Numbered from the stretch's first letter, positions 27,602 through 39,055 are shown. The stretch: DNA of 64,000 nucleotides from Lolliginicoccus lacisalsi (GCF_014841105.1 NZ_JACYWE010000008.1:1-64000), one strand, 5' to 3'. The notes: generated by a model from the letters alone, not told the origin. Translations and numbers: made by a program.

Positions 27602-28015
27602 CTAGGTTGTCCTCATGCCCAGCCGACGCGCGGTGCGCGCCTTCTGCCTGCCCGAGCGCAGCCGCCGCAGCCGCTTGACCAGCATCGGGTCCGCCCGCAA
27701 TGCCTCCGGCCGATCGAGCAGGGTGTTGAGCAACTGGTAGTACCGGGTCGCGGACAGGCCGAAGAGGTTCTTGATCGCTTCCTCCTTCGCCCCGGCGTAC
27801 TTCCACCACTGTCGCTCGAAGGCAAGGACCTCCAGGTCACGCTCGCTCAGGCCGCTGGAATCACCTGGCGCGGAATCGCTGCCCGGGCCCGGCGTGACTG
27901 GCGCACCGCCACCGTCGCCCTCGGGCACGGGGGAATCGCCCGCGAGGCCCGGCATCGGCACGACGTTGCCCTCCGGTGCTGCTGCGTGCTCATCGCGTGC
28001 CGCGGCGCTGTCCAT
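27602..28015 (-). CDS. DUF3263 protein (putative HTH)
   Basis: 137 aa from the ATG at 28015 (GGAGCGAG directly upstream); the frame is open to 28117 but that part looks non-coding. An acidic, Pro/Gly-rich N-terminal half is followed by the conserved block LSERDLEVLAFERQWWKYAGAKEEAIKNLFGLS-ATRYYQLLNTLLDRPEAL. This looks like a short sigma-region-4-like helix-turn-helix, with a basic tail RLRSGRQKARTARRLG. Precedes the LytR_C gene by 13 nt, so the two are co-transcribed. Function not established; DNA binding is a reasonable guess. Confidence 0.83.
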   Translation of the reverse strand: MDSAAARDEHAAAPEGNVVPMPGLAGDSPVPEGDGGGAPVTPGPGSDSAPGDSSGLSERDLEVLAFERQWWKYAGAKEEAIKNLFGLSATRYYQLLNTLLDRPEALRADPMLVKRLRRLRSGRQKARTARRLGMRTT

Positions 28016-28186
28016 CTCGCTCCTCGCCTCACCATTCCCTCGGGGCAGCGGCCCTGCCGCGACCCCGGCTGCCACCTCGTGGGAACCGACGTCAATCCAA
28101 GCCTTCGTAGACCACATTCAACCACCGATGACTGTCAGTTTTTCGCTACGCTCCACGGCGAGTCGAAGGTTGCCGGCATCGCTAGG

Positions 28187-28192
28187 TAATCT
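28187..28192 (+). promoter_or_regulatory. Likely -10 box of leaderless def transcript
   Basis: TAATCT fits TAnnnT and ends 8 nt before the def ATG at 28201; no Shine-Dalgarno sequence is present between them. Confidence 0.55.
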
Positions 28193-28200
28193 GTGCTGTC

Positions 28201-28791
28201 ATGGCCATCCATCCGATCCGCGTAGTCGGCGATCCTGTCCTGCACACACCCACCCGCATCGTCGAGCAACCCCCGCAGGAGCTCGCCGAACTGGTCCAGG
28301 ACATGTACGACACCATGGATGCCGCCCACGGCGTGGGCCTCGCCGCCAACCAGATCGGCGTCGACCTCCGCCTGTTCGTCTACGACTGCCCGGCCACCGA
28401 CGACCTCGGCAAGACCCTCCGCAGGCGGGGAGAGGTGATCAACCCCGTGCTCGAGACCTCCGAGATCCCGGAGTCCATGCCCGACCCCGATGATGATCTC
28501 GAGGGATGCCTGTCCGTGCCCGGCGAGCAGTTCGCCACCGGGCGCGCCGAATGGGCCCGCGTCACCGGCATCGACCTCAACGGCGACCCGGTGGACATCT
28601 CCGGAACCGGGCTCTTCGCCCGCTGCCTGCAGCATGAGGTGGGGCACCTCGACGGCTTCCTCTACCTCGACCACCTGATCGGCCGCAACGCCCGCGCCGC
28701 GAAGAAGACGGTGAAGCGCAACGGCTGGGGCGTGCCAGGGCTCTCCTGGACACCCGGCGAAGTACCCGACCCATTCGGCCACGACGACTGA
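28201..28791 (+). CDS. def: Peptide deformylase
   Basis: 196 aa. Removes the formyl group from nascent proteins. All three family motifs are present: GVGLAANQ (I), EGCLS (II, metal-ligand Cys) and QHEVGHLDG (III, HExxH metal site). Extended C-terminal tail as in other mycolic-acid bacteria. Starts opposite the DUF3263 gene and is followed by xthA after 10 nt. Confidence 0.97.
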   Translation: MAIHPIRVVGDPVLHTPTRIVEQPPQELAELVQDMYDTMDAAHGVGLAANQIGVDLRLFVYDCPATDDLGKTLRRRGEVINPVLETSEIPESMPDPDDDLEGCLSVPGEQFATGRAEWARVTGIDLNGDPVDISGTGLFARCLQHEVGHLDGFLYLDHLIGRNARAAKKTVKRNGWGVPGLSWTPGEVPDPFGHDD

Positions 28792-28801
28792 GGGAACCCC
28801 C

Positions 28802-29605
28802 GTGACAGACTCGCTCCGCTTCGCCACCTGGAACGTCAACTCCGCCCGCGCTCGCGTCGACCGCATCTGCGCCTGGCTGGAGAAGACTGGCACCGATGTG
28901 CTCGCCATCCAGGAGACCAAGTGCCGGGACGACCAGTTCCCTGCCGAGCGCTTCACCGAGCTGGGCTACGAGGTCTCCCACCACGGCGCCAACCAGTGGA
29001 ACGGCGTCGCGATCCTCTCCCGCATCGGGCTCGACGACGTCCAGATCGGCTTCCCCGGCCAGCCCGAATGGCAGGGCACCGAATCCGTCGAGCCCCGCGC
29101 CATCGCCGCGACGTGCGCGGGGATCACCTGGTGGAGCCTGTACGTGCCCAACGGGCGCACCCTCGAGGACCCGCACTACCCGTACAAGCTCGAATGGCTC
29201 GCCGCCCTCGCCCGCAATGCCGAGCAATGGCTCGCAGATGACCCGACCGCGAGCATCGCCCTGACCGGCGACTGGAACATCGCCCCGCTCGACGAGGATG
29301 TCTGGGACATCGCCGTGTTCGAGGGAGCCACGCACGTCTCCGCGCCCGAGCGCGACGCGTTCGCCCGCTTCACCGAGATCGGCTACCAGGACGTCGTGCG
29401 GCCCCTGGCCCCCGGCCCCGGTGTGTACACCTACTGGGACTACACGCAGCTCCGGTTCCCCAAGCGGCAGGGCATGCGCATCGACCACGTCCTCACTACG
29501 CCCGCGCTCGCCGAGCGCATCACCGACGCGCACATCGACCGTGACGAGCGCAAGGGCAAGGGTGCCAGCGACCACGCGCCCGTCGTGGTGGATATCGCGC
29601 GCTAG
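28802..29605 (+). CDS. xthA: Exodeoxyribonuclease III / AP endonuclease
   Basis: 267 aa. Endonuclease/exonuclease/phosphatase fold: FATWNVNSARAR, LAIQETKCRDDQFP (catalytic Glu), TGDWNIAP (Asp, Asn), RIDHVL, and the final GASDHAPVVVDI (Asp-His pair). Repairs abasic sites in DNA. GTG start with GAGG about 8 nt upstream; 10 nt after def and surely co-transcribed. Confidence 0.96.
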   Translation: MTDSLRFATWNVNSARARVDRICAWLEKTGTDVLAIQETKCRDDQFPAERFTELGYEVSHHGANQWNGVAILSRIGLDDVQIGFPGQPEWQGTESVEPRAIAATCAGITWWSLYVPNGRTLEDPHYPYKLEWLAALARNAEQWLADDPTASIALTGDWNIAPLDEDVWDIAVFEGATHVSAPERDAFARFTEIGYQDVVRPLAPGPGVYTYWDYTQLRFPKRQGMRIDHVLTTPALAERITDAHIDRDERKGKGASDHAPVVVDIAR

Positions 29606-29621
29606 CTCGCTGCTCGGAAGC

Positions 29622-29673
29622 GGGGGCTGGGGTTGGGGTTGGGCTTGGGGTTGGGGTTGGGGTTGGGGTTGGG
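29622..29673 (+). repeat. Telomere-like (GGGGTT)n tandem repeat, G-quadruplex candidate
   Basis: Six exact GGGGTT units plus one GGGCTT from 29629 to 29670, preceded by GGGGGCT and followed by GGG. With eight or more G runs of 3-5 on one strand it should fold into G-quadruplexes. It starts 17 nt after the xthA stop. Confidence 0.9.
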
Positions 29674-29680
29674 CGCGAGT

Positions 29681-29727
29681 GTGCGAAAAGCGACAGCAAT
29701 TTGCGGTGGACCTGTCGTTTTGCGCAC
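29681..29727. repeat. Imperfect intergenic hairpin (GTGCGAAAAGCGACAG type)
   Basis: Left arm GTGCGAAAAGCGACAG pairs with CTGTCGTTTTGCGCAC at 14 of 16 positions, with a 15-nt loop. It may be the xthA terminator, and a related sequence occurs at 59187. Confidence 0.65.
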
Positions 29728-29769
29728 CCTGGCGGCTTCTGACGAGCCAGGACGAGCCCGGCCCCGCCG

Positions 29770-30057
29770 CTACGGCTTGGCGATGCCGTACACCATCGGG
29801 CCGACCACGATCAGCACGAATGCACCGACGACCATGGCCTGGCGCGCCCGGCCGCGGGACGAGGCGCCGAGGTCCACCAGGGCAGCGCCGCCCCAGCCGA
29901 AGATCACGCCACCCACGCGCTCGACATCCACCGCCGCACCGTGCTGCTGCCACCGTTGGCCCCCACCGACCACTGTTGTGCGCACATGCCACGGAAATAT
30001 CGGTGGTCGCTGCGGATAGGGGTGGCAGGTTTCCGGCAAGGGTGGTGCCTGATCCAC
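29770..30057 (-). CDS. Possible small membrane protein
   Basis: Open frame of up to 95 aa with a hydrophobic C-terminus (AMVVGAFVLIVVGPMVYGI) after a Gly-rich segment VGGVIFGWGGAALVDLG, compatible with one membrane helix. The N-terminal third looks non-coding, so translation may begin at an internal GTG. No good Shine-Dalgarno sequence was found. Lies in the same orientation as, and downstream of, the GNAT gene. No family recognised; it may be spurious. Confidence 0.4.
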   Translation of the reverse strand: MDQAPPLPETCHPYPQRPPIFPWHVRTTVVGGGQRWQQHGAAVDVERVGGVIFGWGGAALVDLGASSRGRARQAMVVGAFVLIVVGPMVYGIAKP

Positions 30058-30112
30058 AGGCAGAGTCCGGCTGGTGACAGGGGCCTGCGGGCCAGGGATG
30101 AGTCACCCAGCG

Positions 30113-30448
30113 CTACGAGGCGACTAGCTCCCGGTACTCCGGGAAACGGTCGAGGAAGCTCTGCACGTACGAGCACACGGGGCGGAAGGACTGCTGCCGC
30201 GAGCGCATCCCCTCGAGGATCGCCCGCACCATTGCCCGCGCATACCCCTGCCTGCTGTAGGCCTCGTCGATGATCGTGTGCAGCAAGGTGATCACGCCAT
30301 CGTCGTCGATCTCGTAGCCCTCGAGCCCGGCGAAATCCCCATCGACCCAGATCTCGTACCGCGAGCGTGACTGATTGTCGATCACGTCGATCCGAGCGTG
30401 ATCTCCGCGCGCCCGGTCCTCGTGGGCCTGATCCTCGTGGGATGCCAT
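30113..30448 (-). CDS. GNAT-like N-acetyltransferase (YjdJ type)
   Basis: 111 aa, the short one-domain form. Pattern: SRYEIWVDGDFAGLEGYEIDDDGVITLLHTIIDEAYSRQGYARAMVRAIL (acetyl-CoA-binding Q/RxxGxA-like loop in SRQGYA), then PVCSYVQSFLDRFPEY, which is diagnostic of the small YjdJ-like GNATs. Start ATG at 30448 with GGAGG 6 nt upstream. Substrate unknown. Divergent from the thiC riboswitch unit. Confidence 0.8.
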   Translation of the reverse strand: MASHEDQAHEDRARGDHARIDVIDNQSRSRYEIWVDGDFAGLEGYEIDDDGVITLLHTIIDEAYSRQGYARAMVRAILEGMRSRQQSFRPVCSYVQSFLDRFPEYRELVAS

Positions 30449-30628
30449 GGTCTTCCTCCCGCGCTCGTGCTTGGAGCACCAGTCTATGCCCGCGATCGCC
30501 GTCGCCCCCGTCGTGGCACGCCGCCGCGGGCTGGCCCCATGAGGCATTCCCGCGCACCACCCGCCTGCGCGCGAGCAGCCACTCCGCTATGGTGAGGGCC
30601 ACAACTTCATCCAGCCACACCACATCTC

Positions 30629-32393
<1,765 letters not shown>

Positions 32394-32394
<1 letters not shown>

Positions 32395-33242
32395 TGGACT
32401 GGCTGCTCCCCCCGCCCGCGCCGGGCAGCACTCCGGCGCGGGCGCTCACCATCGCCGGGTCGGACTCAGGCGGAGGGGCAGGCATCCAGGCGGACATGCG
32501 CACCTTCGCGCTCACCGGCGTGCATGGCTGCGTCGCCATCACCGCCGTGACGGTGCAGAACTCCGTCGGCGTCACCGGGGTGCACACCATTCCGCCGGAG
32601 ACCGTGGCCGCGCAGATCGAATCCGTCGTCACCGACATCGGCGTGCTCGCGGCAAAAACGGGGATGCTGGCGAGCGCCGAGATCATCGAGGCTGTGGTCG
32701 CCACGTGCGCGCGCCTCGGCATCGGCGCCGACGACACCATCCCGCTCGTCGTCGACCCGGTGGCAGCATCGATGCACGGCGATCCTCTCCTGCGCGCCGA
32801 CGCGCTCGACGCCGTGCGGGAGCAACTTGTCCCGCGCGCGACCCTCGTCACGCCCAATCTCGATGAGGTTCGTCTGATCACGGGCATCGAGGTGATCGAC
32901 GCAGCTAGCCAGCGCGCCGCCGCGCACGCGTTCCTCGACCTCGGCGCAAGCTGGGCACTCATCAAGGGCGGGCACCTGCGCGAATCCCCCAGCAGCACGG
33001 ACCTGCTCACCGAAGGCACCAACGAGCACGAGTACACCGTGGAGCGGATCGCGACCGGCCACGATCACGGCGGTGGCGACACCCTCGCCGCCGCGATCAC
33101 CTGCGCCCTCGCGCACGGCGTCAACATGCCCGGAGCGGTGGGGTACGCCAAGCGGTGGGTCACCGAGTGCCTGCGCGCGGCCTACCCCCTCGGCCGAGGC
33201 CACGGACCCGTCTCGCCGCTGTGGCGGCTGGGCGGTGCTTGA
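32394..33242 (+). CDS. thiD: HMP/HMP-P kinase
   Basis: 282 aa, ribokinase-like fold. Phosphorylates the pyrimidine moiety of thiamine. ALTIAGSDSGGGAGIQADMRTF, HGCVAITAVTVQNS, VVDPVAASMHGDPLL, TPNLDEVRLITG and the anion-hole segment HGGGDTLAAAI are visible. In the enterobacterial enzyme that segment reads GTGC with a catalytic Cys; here Asp229 is at that place, as in most ribokinase-fold kinases. Coupled to thiC by a one-base stop/start overlap. Confidence 0.94.
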
Positions 33243-33274
33243 GCGCGCCTCCCGCAGAAGCACTGGAAACTGCC

Positions 33275-33322
33275 AAACGCGATAGAAACGGCGCCGAGAT
33301 TCTCGCGGTTTCTATCGCGTTT
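33275..33322. terminator. Long-stem hairpin after thiD
   Basis: Perfect 15-bp inverted repeat (AAACGCGATAGAAAC and complement) with an 18-nt loop, ending in TTT on the plus strand. First of three hairpins between thiD and the convergent ABC permease gene. Confidence 0.7.
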
Positions 33323-33357
33323 GCCCGCCCGGCCCGTCAGTCGGCCCCACAACGTGC

Positions 33358-33393
33358 GACAACCCGGTGCCAATGGGGAGGCACCGGGCTGTC
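33358..33393. terminator. Second hairpin of the thiD/ABC convergent region
   Basis: GACAACCCGGTGCC pairs with GGCACCGGGCTGTC (13 of 14), 8-nt loop. Stable GC-rich stem, usable on both strands. Confidence 0.65.
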
Positions 33394-33437
33394 GTGTCCG
33401 ATCTCGACGGGGCGCACCACCACCCCGGAGTTCGGTT

Positions 33438-33468
33438 CTTGTGATTGCTCCCGACTAGCAATCACAAG
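33438..33468 (-). terminator. Third hairpin, after the ABC permease gene
   Basis: Perfect 12-bp inverted repeat CTTGTGATTGCT / AGCAATCACAAG with a 7-nt loop, 14 nt past the permease stop. Confidence 0.65.
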
Positions 33469-33481
33469 CCTTCATGGGCCG

Positions 33482-34276
33482 TCAGGCGTCGCGCTTGTTG
33501 ACGACCAGGACGCTGAGCCCGAAGATGCTGCCGGCAACGAGGCCGAAGTACACGATCGCCGCCCAGGGCCCCCAGTGGAAGAAGTCCACGGGCAGCCCCG
33601 CGGACATCCCGTTGTCACCGGCGAGGAAGTAGCTGGCGTTGAGGAACGGCAGGAACGGCGCGATGTGCTCACCGATCTTCGGCAGGACCGAGGCGATGTT
33701 CTCGAGAAGCAGCGGCCACAGGAGGAGGATCGTCACGGCTCCGGCGGTCTGCCGGACGAGCGCGCCGACACCAACCGCGAGGATGGCAGCGAGAGCAGCG
33801 TAGATCGGCACCGTGTACAGCACGCGGAAGGTGTCGCCATTGCTGAAGGTCAGGTTGGCGCCAACCTCGGGGCCAGCGATGACGCGGGCGAGAACGATGG
33901 CGGCGGCAGCGAGGACCGTGGTGAGCACGGCGGACCAGAGCGCGGCGATGCCGGCCTTGGCGAGCAGCACGGCGGTGCGGTTGTTGCTGGCCATGAAGGT
34001 GTTGCGGATGACGCCGAAGCGGTACTCGCTGGTGACAACGAGGGCCGCGAGCACCATGAGCACCATGACGCCGATCTGCTGCACGCCGATGGTGGCCTCG
34101 AAGGCCGTCATGGGCGGCGCAGTCACACCTTCGTTGCTCGCGCTCTCGAAGGTTGATCGGGTGGTGGCGGCGAAGAGCGCGGCGAGGCCGAGGCCCAGCA
34201 CGACGACGATGCCGCTGCACCACCAGGGGGACTTGACCGAGGTGAGCTTGATGCGCTCTGCTGCGAGGACGCCCAT
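33482..34276 (-). CDS. ABC-2 type transporter permease
   Basis: 264 aa, six membrane helices. The N-terminus (AAERIKLTSVKSPWW) and TSEYRFGVIRNTFMASNNRTAVLLAK are typical of ABC-2 exporter permeases of the YhgE/BcrB kind. Starts one base into the stop of the ATPase gene (TGATG). Together they form a simple two-gene exporter sitting inside the thiamine region. Substrate unknown; drug or peptide export is common for such pairs. Confidence 0.88.
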   Translation of the reverse strand: MGVLAAERIKLTSVKSPWWCSGIVVVLGLGLAALFAATTRSTFESASNEGVTAPPMTAFEATIGVQQIGVMVLMVLAALVVTSEYRFGVIRNTFMASNNRTAVLLAKAGIAALWSAVLTTVLAAAAIVLARVIAGPEVGANLTFSNGDTFRVLYTVPIYAALAAILAVGVGALVRQTAGAVTILLLWPLLLENIASVLPKIGEHIAPFLPFLNASYFLAGDNGMSAGLPVDFFHWGPWAAIVYFGLVAGSIFGLSVLVVNKRDA

Positions 34277-35217
34277 CAGTTGTTCCCTCCTTCTGTATTG
34301 AATCCAGCGCCGTGGTACTCCACGGAATCGCCGGTGAGTTTCATGAAGGCTTCCTCGAGCGATCCGCGCTGGGCGGCGAGCTCGTGGACGGTGATGCGAT
34401 TTGCCGCGGCGATCTCGCCGACCGCGTCGGTGGTGGTGCCGACCACGAGCAGCGAGGACTCGCCCGTGCCGTCCTCCCGCACGGTGAGGCCCTGGCTGGT
34501 CAGGGCGGTGCGCAGGGTATCGAGCTGCGGGGTGCGGATCTTGACGGTGGCGCCCGAGGCGCGATCGACGAACTCCTGCACCGAGGTGTCGGCGATGAGC
34601 TGCCCCTTGCCGATGACGATGAGGTGCTCGGCGGTCTGCGCCATCTCGGAGAGCATGTGGCTCGACACCATGACGGTGCGGCCTTCCGCGGCCAGGCGCT
34701 GCATGAACAGGCGGATCCAGCGGATGCCCTCGGGGTCGAGGCCGTTGACGGGCTCGTCGAAGAGCAGGACCTCGGGGTCGCCGAGGAGGGTGGCTGCGAG
34801 TCCGAGTCGCTGCGACATGCCGAGCGAGAACCCACCGGCCTTCTTCTTCGCCACGGCGGTCAGCCCGACGAGCTCGAGGACCTCGTCGACGCGCTTGGTG
34901 GGGATTCCGTTGCTCGCGGCCATCCAGCGCAGGTGGCTGCGGGCCGAGCGGTTGGGGTGCACCCACTTCGCGTCGAGCAGCGCGCCCACGTGCTGGAGGG
35001 GCTGGTGCAGCTCGGTGTACTTCTTGCCGTTGATGGTGGCGGTTCCGGCGGTCGGCCGGTCGAGCCCCAGGATCATGCGCATGGTGGTGGACTTGCCGGC
35101 GCCGTTGGGGCCGAGGAAGCCGGTCACGATGCCAGGGCGGACGTCGAAGGTCAGGTTGTCCACTGCCTTCGTCGGTCCGTATGCCTTGGTCAGGCCGCGT
35201 ACTTGGATCATGGTCAC
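34276..35217 (-). CDS. ABC transporter ATP-binding protein
   Basis: 313 aa. Walker A GPNGAGKST, signature SLGMSQRLGLAATLLG, Walker B VLLFDEPVNGLDPEG and H-loop VSSHML are all intact. The C-terminal extension of about 85 residues follows the BcrA/DrrA exporter type. GTG at 35217 or ATG at 35211 could be the start. Upstream lies an 18-bp perfect palindrome (35270-35287) that may bind a regulator not encoded in this window. Confidence 0.92.
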   Translation of the reverse strand: MTMIQVRGLTKAYGPTKAVDNLTFDVRPGIVTGFLGPNGAGKSTTMRMILGLDRPTAGTATINGKKYTELHQPLQHVGALLDAKWVHPNRSARSHLRWMAASNGIPTKRVDEVLELVGLTAVAKKKAGGFSLGMSQRLGLAATLLGDPEVLLFDEPVNGLDPEGIRWIRLFMQRLAAEGRTVMVSSHMLSEMAQTAEHLIVIGKGQLIADTSVQEFVDRASGATVKIRTPQLDTLRTALTSQGLTVREDGTGESSLLVVGTTTDAVGEIAAANRITVHELAAQRGSLEEAFMKLTGDSVEYHGAGFNTEGGNN

Positions 35218-35269
35218 TACTCTGCCCTACCTCTCATGGCGTGCACATCGTCCGGAAGTCTGGACCTGA

Positions 35270-35287
35270 GTCATACCTAGGTATGAC
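35270..35287. promoter_or_regulatory. 18-bp perfect palindrome before the ABC exporter operon
   Basis: GTCATACCTAGGTATGAC, a perfect inverted repeat, lies 53 nt upstream of the ABC ATPase start and 29 nt past the thiG stop. Its shape fits an operator for a dimeric repressor (PadR- or TetR-like). A terminator role is less likely because the two arms leave no loop. Confidence 0.6.
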
Positions 35288-35316
35288 ATGCTCCCCCGCG
35301 GGCCCCGGGTATCCCC

Positions 35317-36297
<981 letters not shown>

Positions 36298-36301
<4 letters not shown>

Positions 36302-37368
36302 GCGAACCTCCTGGGGTGTGCGGCGGCCGCCTCGGCGAGGGGCTGGCCGTCGAGCTCGGCGAGTATGGCGCTGCCTGTCAGGGGCGCGAGCAGCATTCCG
36401 TTGCGGCCGTGCCCCGCTGCGACCAGGGTACGGTCATCGACGCGTCCGATCAGCGGGATGTTGTCGGGGGTGACGGGGCGCAAACCGGCTGACATGTCGG
36501 TGATGGCGTAGTCGGCGACGCCGGGGAACACCGCCTCGGCGTCGGCGAGGAGATCACGGACTCCCCCTGCGGTGACGGTGGTGTCGAACCCTGCCTCGTG
36601 CTGCGTGGCGCCGACGACCATGCCGTCGGGGCGCGGCACGAGGTAGACGTGCCGCCCGCGCACCCAGCCGCGCACGATGCGGCGGGGCGGTGGGGCACTG
36701 AAGGATCGGCGCGCTAGCCGCATGATCTCGCCCTTGACGGGACGGACGCGCAGCGCGGGCAGGAGCTCGCTGGTCCAGGGGCCCGCCGCGACGACGACCT
36801 GGTCCTGGGGAAGGCTGGCGAGGGAACTGATGCGGCGTTGCTCGATGGTCGCGCCCGCCCTCACGGCGAGCTCCCTGAGCGCGAGCAGCGTGGCGCGATT
36901 GTCGACGGCGAGCTCGTCCTGCACCTGGAACACCGGGCGCAGTCCAGCGGCGAGGCCCGGTTCGAGCGCCCGGGCCTCGCGGCGTGACAGGGGCGCGACG
37001 GGCTCGCCGCGCGCCTCGAGCCAGGCCATGACCCGGTGCAGGTCAGCCACATCCCCCTCATCGGCGGCGACGGCCAGGGAGCCCCGCGCGGTGATGACGC
37101 GGTGCTCGTCCTGCTCGAGGCGCGCGGCGAAGCCCGGCCAGGCGCGCATCGAGGCCAGCGACAGATCGAGGAGGCCGCTATCGCCGGGCCATGCCTCGCT
37201 CCAGGGCGCGAGCATCCCGCCCGCGACCCACGTCGTGGATTGCTCGACGGCACGATCGGTGTAGAGCGTGACGCGATGACCAGCCTCGGCGAGGGTCCAG
37301 GCGACGGTTGATCCGATCACTCCCCCGCCGATGACCGCGACGGAGCAACGCTCGGTGACGTCGGGCAT
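36298..37368 (-). CDS. thiO: Glycine oxidase ThiO
   Basis: 356 aa FAD-dependent amine oxidase producing dehydroglycine for the thiazole ring. FAD-binding GGGVIGSTVAWTLAEAGHRVTLY, STTWVAGGMLAPWSEA, VAAGPWTSELL, PVKGEIMRL and the C-terminal GLRPVTPDNIPLIGR...GHGRNGMLLAPLTG are visible. Start ATG at 37368 with GGAGG 9 nt upstream, just after a TPP riboswitch. Confidence 0.94.
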
Positions 37369-37383
37369 CACAGAAATCCTCCA

Positions 37384-37466
37384 ACTCCCTGCGCCAGCAT
37401 TACCTGGATCAGGTATGACGGTCGGAGCGGCGTGCTCCCTCTCAGCTCCCGGACCGGAGCTCCCGC
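37384..37466 (-). promoter_or_regulatory. TPP riboswitch controlling thiO-thiS-thiG
   Basis: On the minus strand: GGGAGCTCC, GGGAGCTGAGAGGG, CGACCGTCATACCTGATC, CAGGTAATGCTGGCG, CAGGGAGTTGG. All conserved thi-box elements are present; the usual TGAACCTGATC reads CATACCTGATC. The thiO Shine-Dalgarno GGAGG lies immediately after the closing stem. Confidence 0.93.
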
Positions 37467-37500
37467 GCGAACCATGGGTGACATCTTTACGGTAGCCCGA

Positions 37501-37506
37501 TACGGT
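37501..37506 (+). promoter_or_regulatory. Likely -10 box of leaderless thiE transcript
   Basis: TACGGT (TAnnnT) ends 7 nt before the thiE GTG at 37514. The transcript would have no 5' leader and so no room for a riboswitch. Confidence 0.6.
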
Positions 37507-37513
37507 CACTGGT

Positions 37514-38188
37514 GTGCAATCGCCACGCGACCGTCTCCACGCCGCCCAGCTCTATCTATGCACCGATGCGCGCCGCGAGCGTGGTGACCTCGCCGAGCTC
37601 GCCGAGGCAGCCCTCGCCGGTGGGGTGGATGTAATCCAGTTGCGGGACAAGGGCTCCGAGGGCGAGCGGCGGTTCGGCCCGCTCGAGGCGCGCGACGAGC
37701 TCGCTGCGCTCGCGGTGCTGTCAGCGGCCGCGCATCGGCATGGCGCCCTGGTCGCGGTGAACGACCGGGCCGATATCGCGGCGGCCGCGCGCGCGGATGT
37801 GCTGCATCTCGGGCAGCGCGACCTGCCCGTGCACTATGCCCGCGCCATCGTGGGCGACCGTGTAGTGATCGGCCGATCCACCCATGATGCCGAGCAGGCT
37901 GCCGATGCCGCCCGCGAGGAGGACGTGGATTACTTCTGCGCCGGGCCATGCTGGCCCACCCCCACCAAGCCGGATAGGCCGGCGGCAGGCCTCGGGCTCG
38001 TGCATGTGGCTGCTGACCTGCGCCCGGCGCGGCCGTGGTTCGCGATCGGCGGTATCAGCGAGGACAACGTCGGCCAAGTCGTCGGGCATGGGGCGCGCCG
38101 CATCGTCGTGGTGCGGGCCATCACCGAGGCGCCGGATCCCCGGGCTGCCGCGGCGCGGCTCAAGGCTGCCCTGCCCCCGCTCGGGTAG
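37514..38188 (+). CDS. thiE: Thiamine-phosphate synthase
   Basis: 224 aa TIM-barrel enzyme that joins HMP pyrophosphate and thiazole phosphate. [52 protein letters not shown] and WFAIGGIS are the active-site segments. GTG start at 37514. Divergent from thiO, 145 nt apart, so it escapes both riboswitches. Confidence 0.94.
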   Translation: MQSPRDRLHAAQLYLCTDARRERGDLAELAEAALAGGVDVIQLRDKGSEGERRFGPLEARDELAALAVLSAAAHRHGALVAVNDRADIAAAARADVLHLGQRDLPVHYARAIVGDRVVIGRSTHDAEQAADAAREEDVDYFCAGPCWPTPTKPDRPAAGLGLVHVAADLRPARPWFAIGGISEDNVGQVVGHGARRIVVVRAITEAPDPRAAAARLKAALPPLG

Positions 38189-38203
38189 GCGGGGCGGACG
38201 GGC

Positions 38204-39055
38204 TCAGGGCAACCAGCCCAGCAATCGCTTGGGCCCCCATGCTGCGGCGGCGCGGGGTAGTCGCTCCTTCAGCCCGCGGTCCGCGGTGATCACGACGGTG
38301 CGCGGGACGTCTTCCTGCCGCGCAAGCTCCACGATGTGGTCGTCCCCGCTTCCCGGGGCCTGATGGAAGGTGATGCCCGCCGGTTGCGTGGACTCCTCGC
38401 CGGTGACGCGCGCCCTGCCCTCGAGCACCATCTCGATGTGGTTGATCCAGCCGTAGCGGTCCTCGGGGAGCGGGCACGTGATGGGGAGCGACTCGGCGAT
38501 CTCCTCAGCGAGGGCGCGCGTCGCCGCGGCGCGGTCGCGCCACCAGCCATTTGCCCGGCTGCCCACGACGTTCGCGGTGTCGACGATGACGCGCACCTGC
38601 TCGAGCTGCAACACCGGCCATGCCGCGGCGAGGCCCGGGTGCAGCGGATAGCCCGCCACCTCGTGCTCGGGCACCCAGCGCAGCTCGATGCCCTCGGCGT
38701 TCGGCGTGGTGCCTGGCCGGGTGGCGATGTCGGCCACAACGGTGGTGTATTCCCAGCCCGTGTCCTCGAAGGGGGTTGCCCGCGACTCCCGGACCCGCAC
38801 CTCGTGCGCCGGGATCCCGGTCTCCTCGCGCGCCTCGCGCAGCGCCGCCCGGATCGGCGTCTCATGGCTGTCGCGGGCACCGCCCGGCAGGCCCCACGTA
38901 TCGCCGTGGTGGCACCAGTGGGCGCGATGCTGCAGCAGGACGGTGGGCTCGCCCTGCTCGTCGGGGCAGCGCAGCAGGAGTCCCGCAGCCCCGTGCTTGC
39001 CCCATCTGCGCGCGCCTCGAGCGCCGACTACCCAGCCATCGCCGTCGCCGCGCAT
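38204..39055 (-). CDS. Nudix hydrolase fused to NYN/PIN-like domain
   Basis: 283 aa. The first half is a Nudix domain with the full box GGARDSHETPIRAALREAREETGI, at the position of mutT3 in mycobacteria. The second half (from about residue 150) reads VRVIVDTANVVGSRANGWWRDRAAA, and near the end DDHIVELA and VVITADRGLKERL. This acidic pattern (DxAN, DD, TADRG) is that of NYN/YacP-like nuclease domains. The enzyme may clean damaged nucleotides and also act on RNA. ATG at 39055 with GAGG 7 nt upstream; divergent from glnX. Confidence 0.82.
   Translation of the reverse strand: MRGDGDGWVVGARGARRWGKHGAAGLLLRCPDEQGEPTVLLQHRAHWCHHGDTWGLPGGARDSHETPIRAALREAREETGIPAHEVRVRESRATPFEDTGWEYTTVVADIATRPGTTPNAEGIELRWVPEHEVAGYPLHPGLAAAWPVLQLEQVRVIVDTANVVGSRANGWWRDRAAATRALAEEIAESLPITCPLPEDRYGWINHIEMVLEGRARVTGEESTQPAGITFHQAPGSGDDHIVELARQEDVPRTVVITADRGLKERLPRAAAAWGPKRLLGWLP

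Larger units (their letters stand above)
29606..30112. other. Repeat-rich intergenic region after xthA
   Basis: About 500 bp between the convergent xthA and GNAT genes. It holds in order a G-rich hexamer repeat (29622-29673), an imperfect hairpin (29681-29727) and a possible small minus-strand membrane-protein gene (29770-30057). The remainder shows nothing recognisable. Confidence 0.6.

Noticed and set aside
35270-35287. Phage or transposon attachment site
   Set aside because: The palindrome is single-copy in the window and no integrase or transposase is near; an operator is the better reading.
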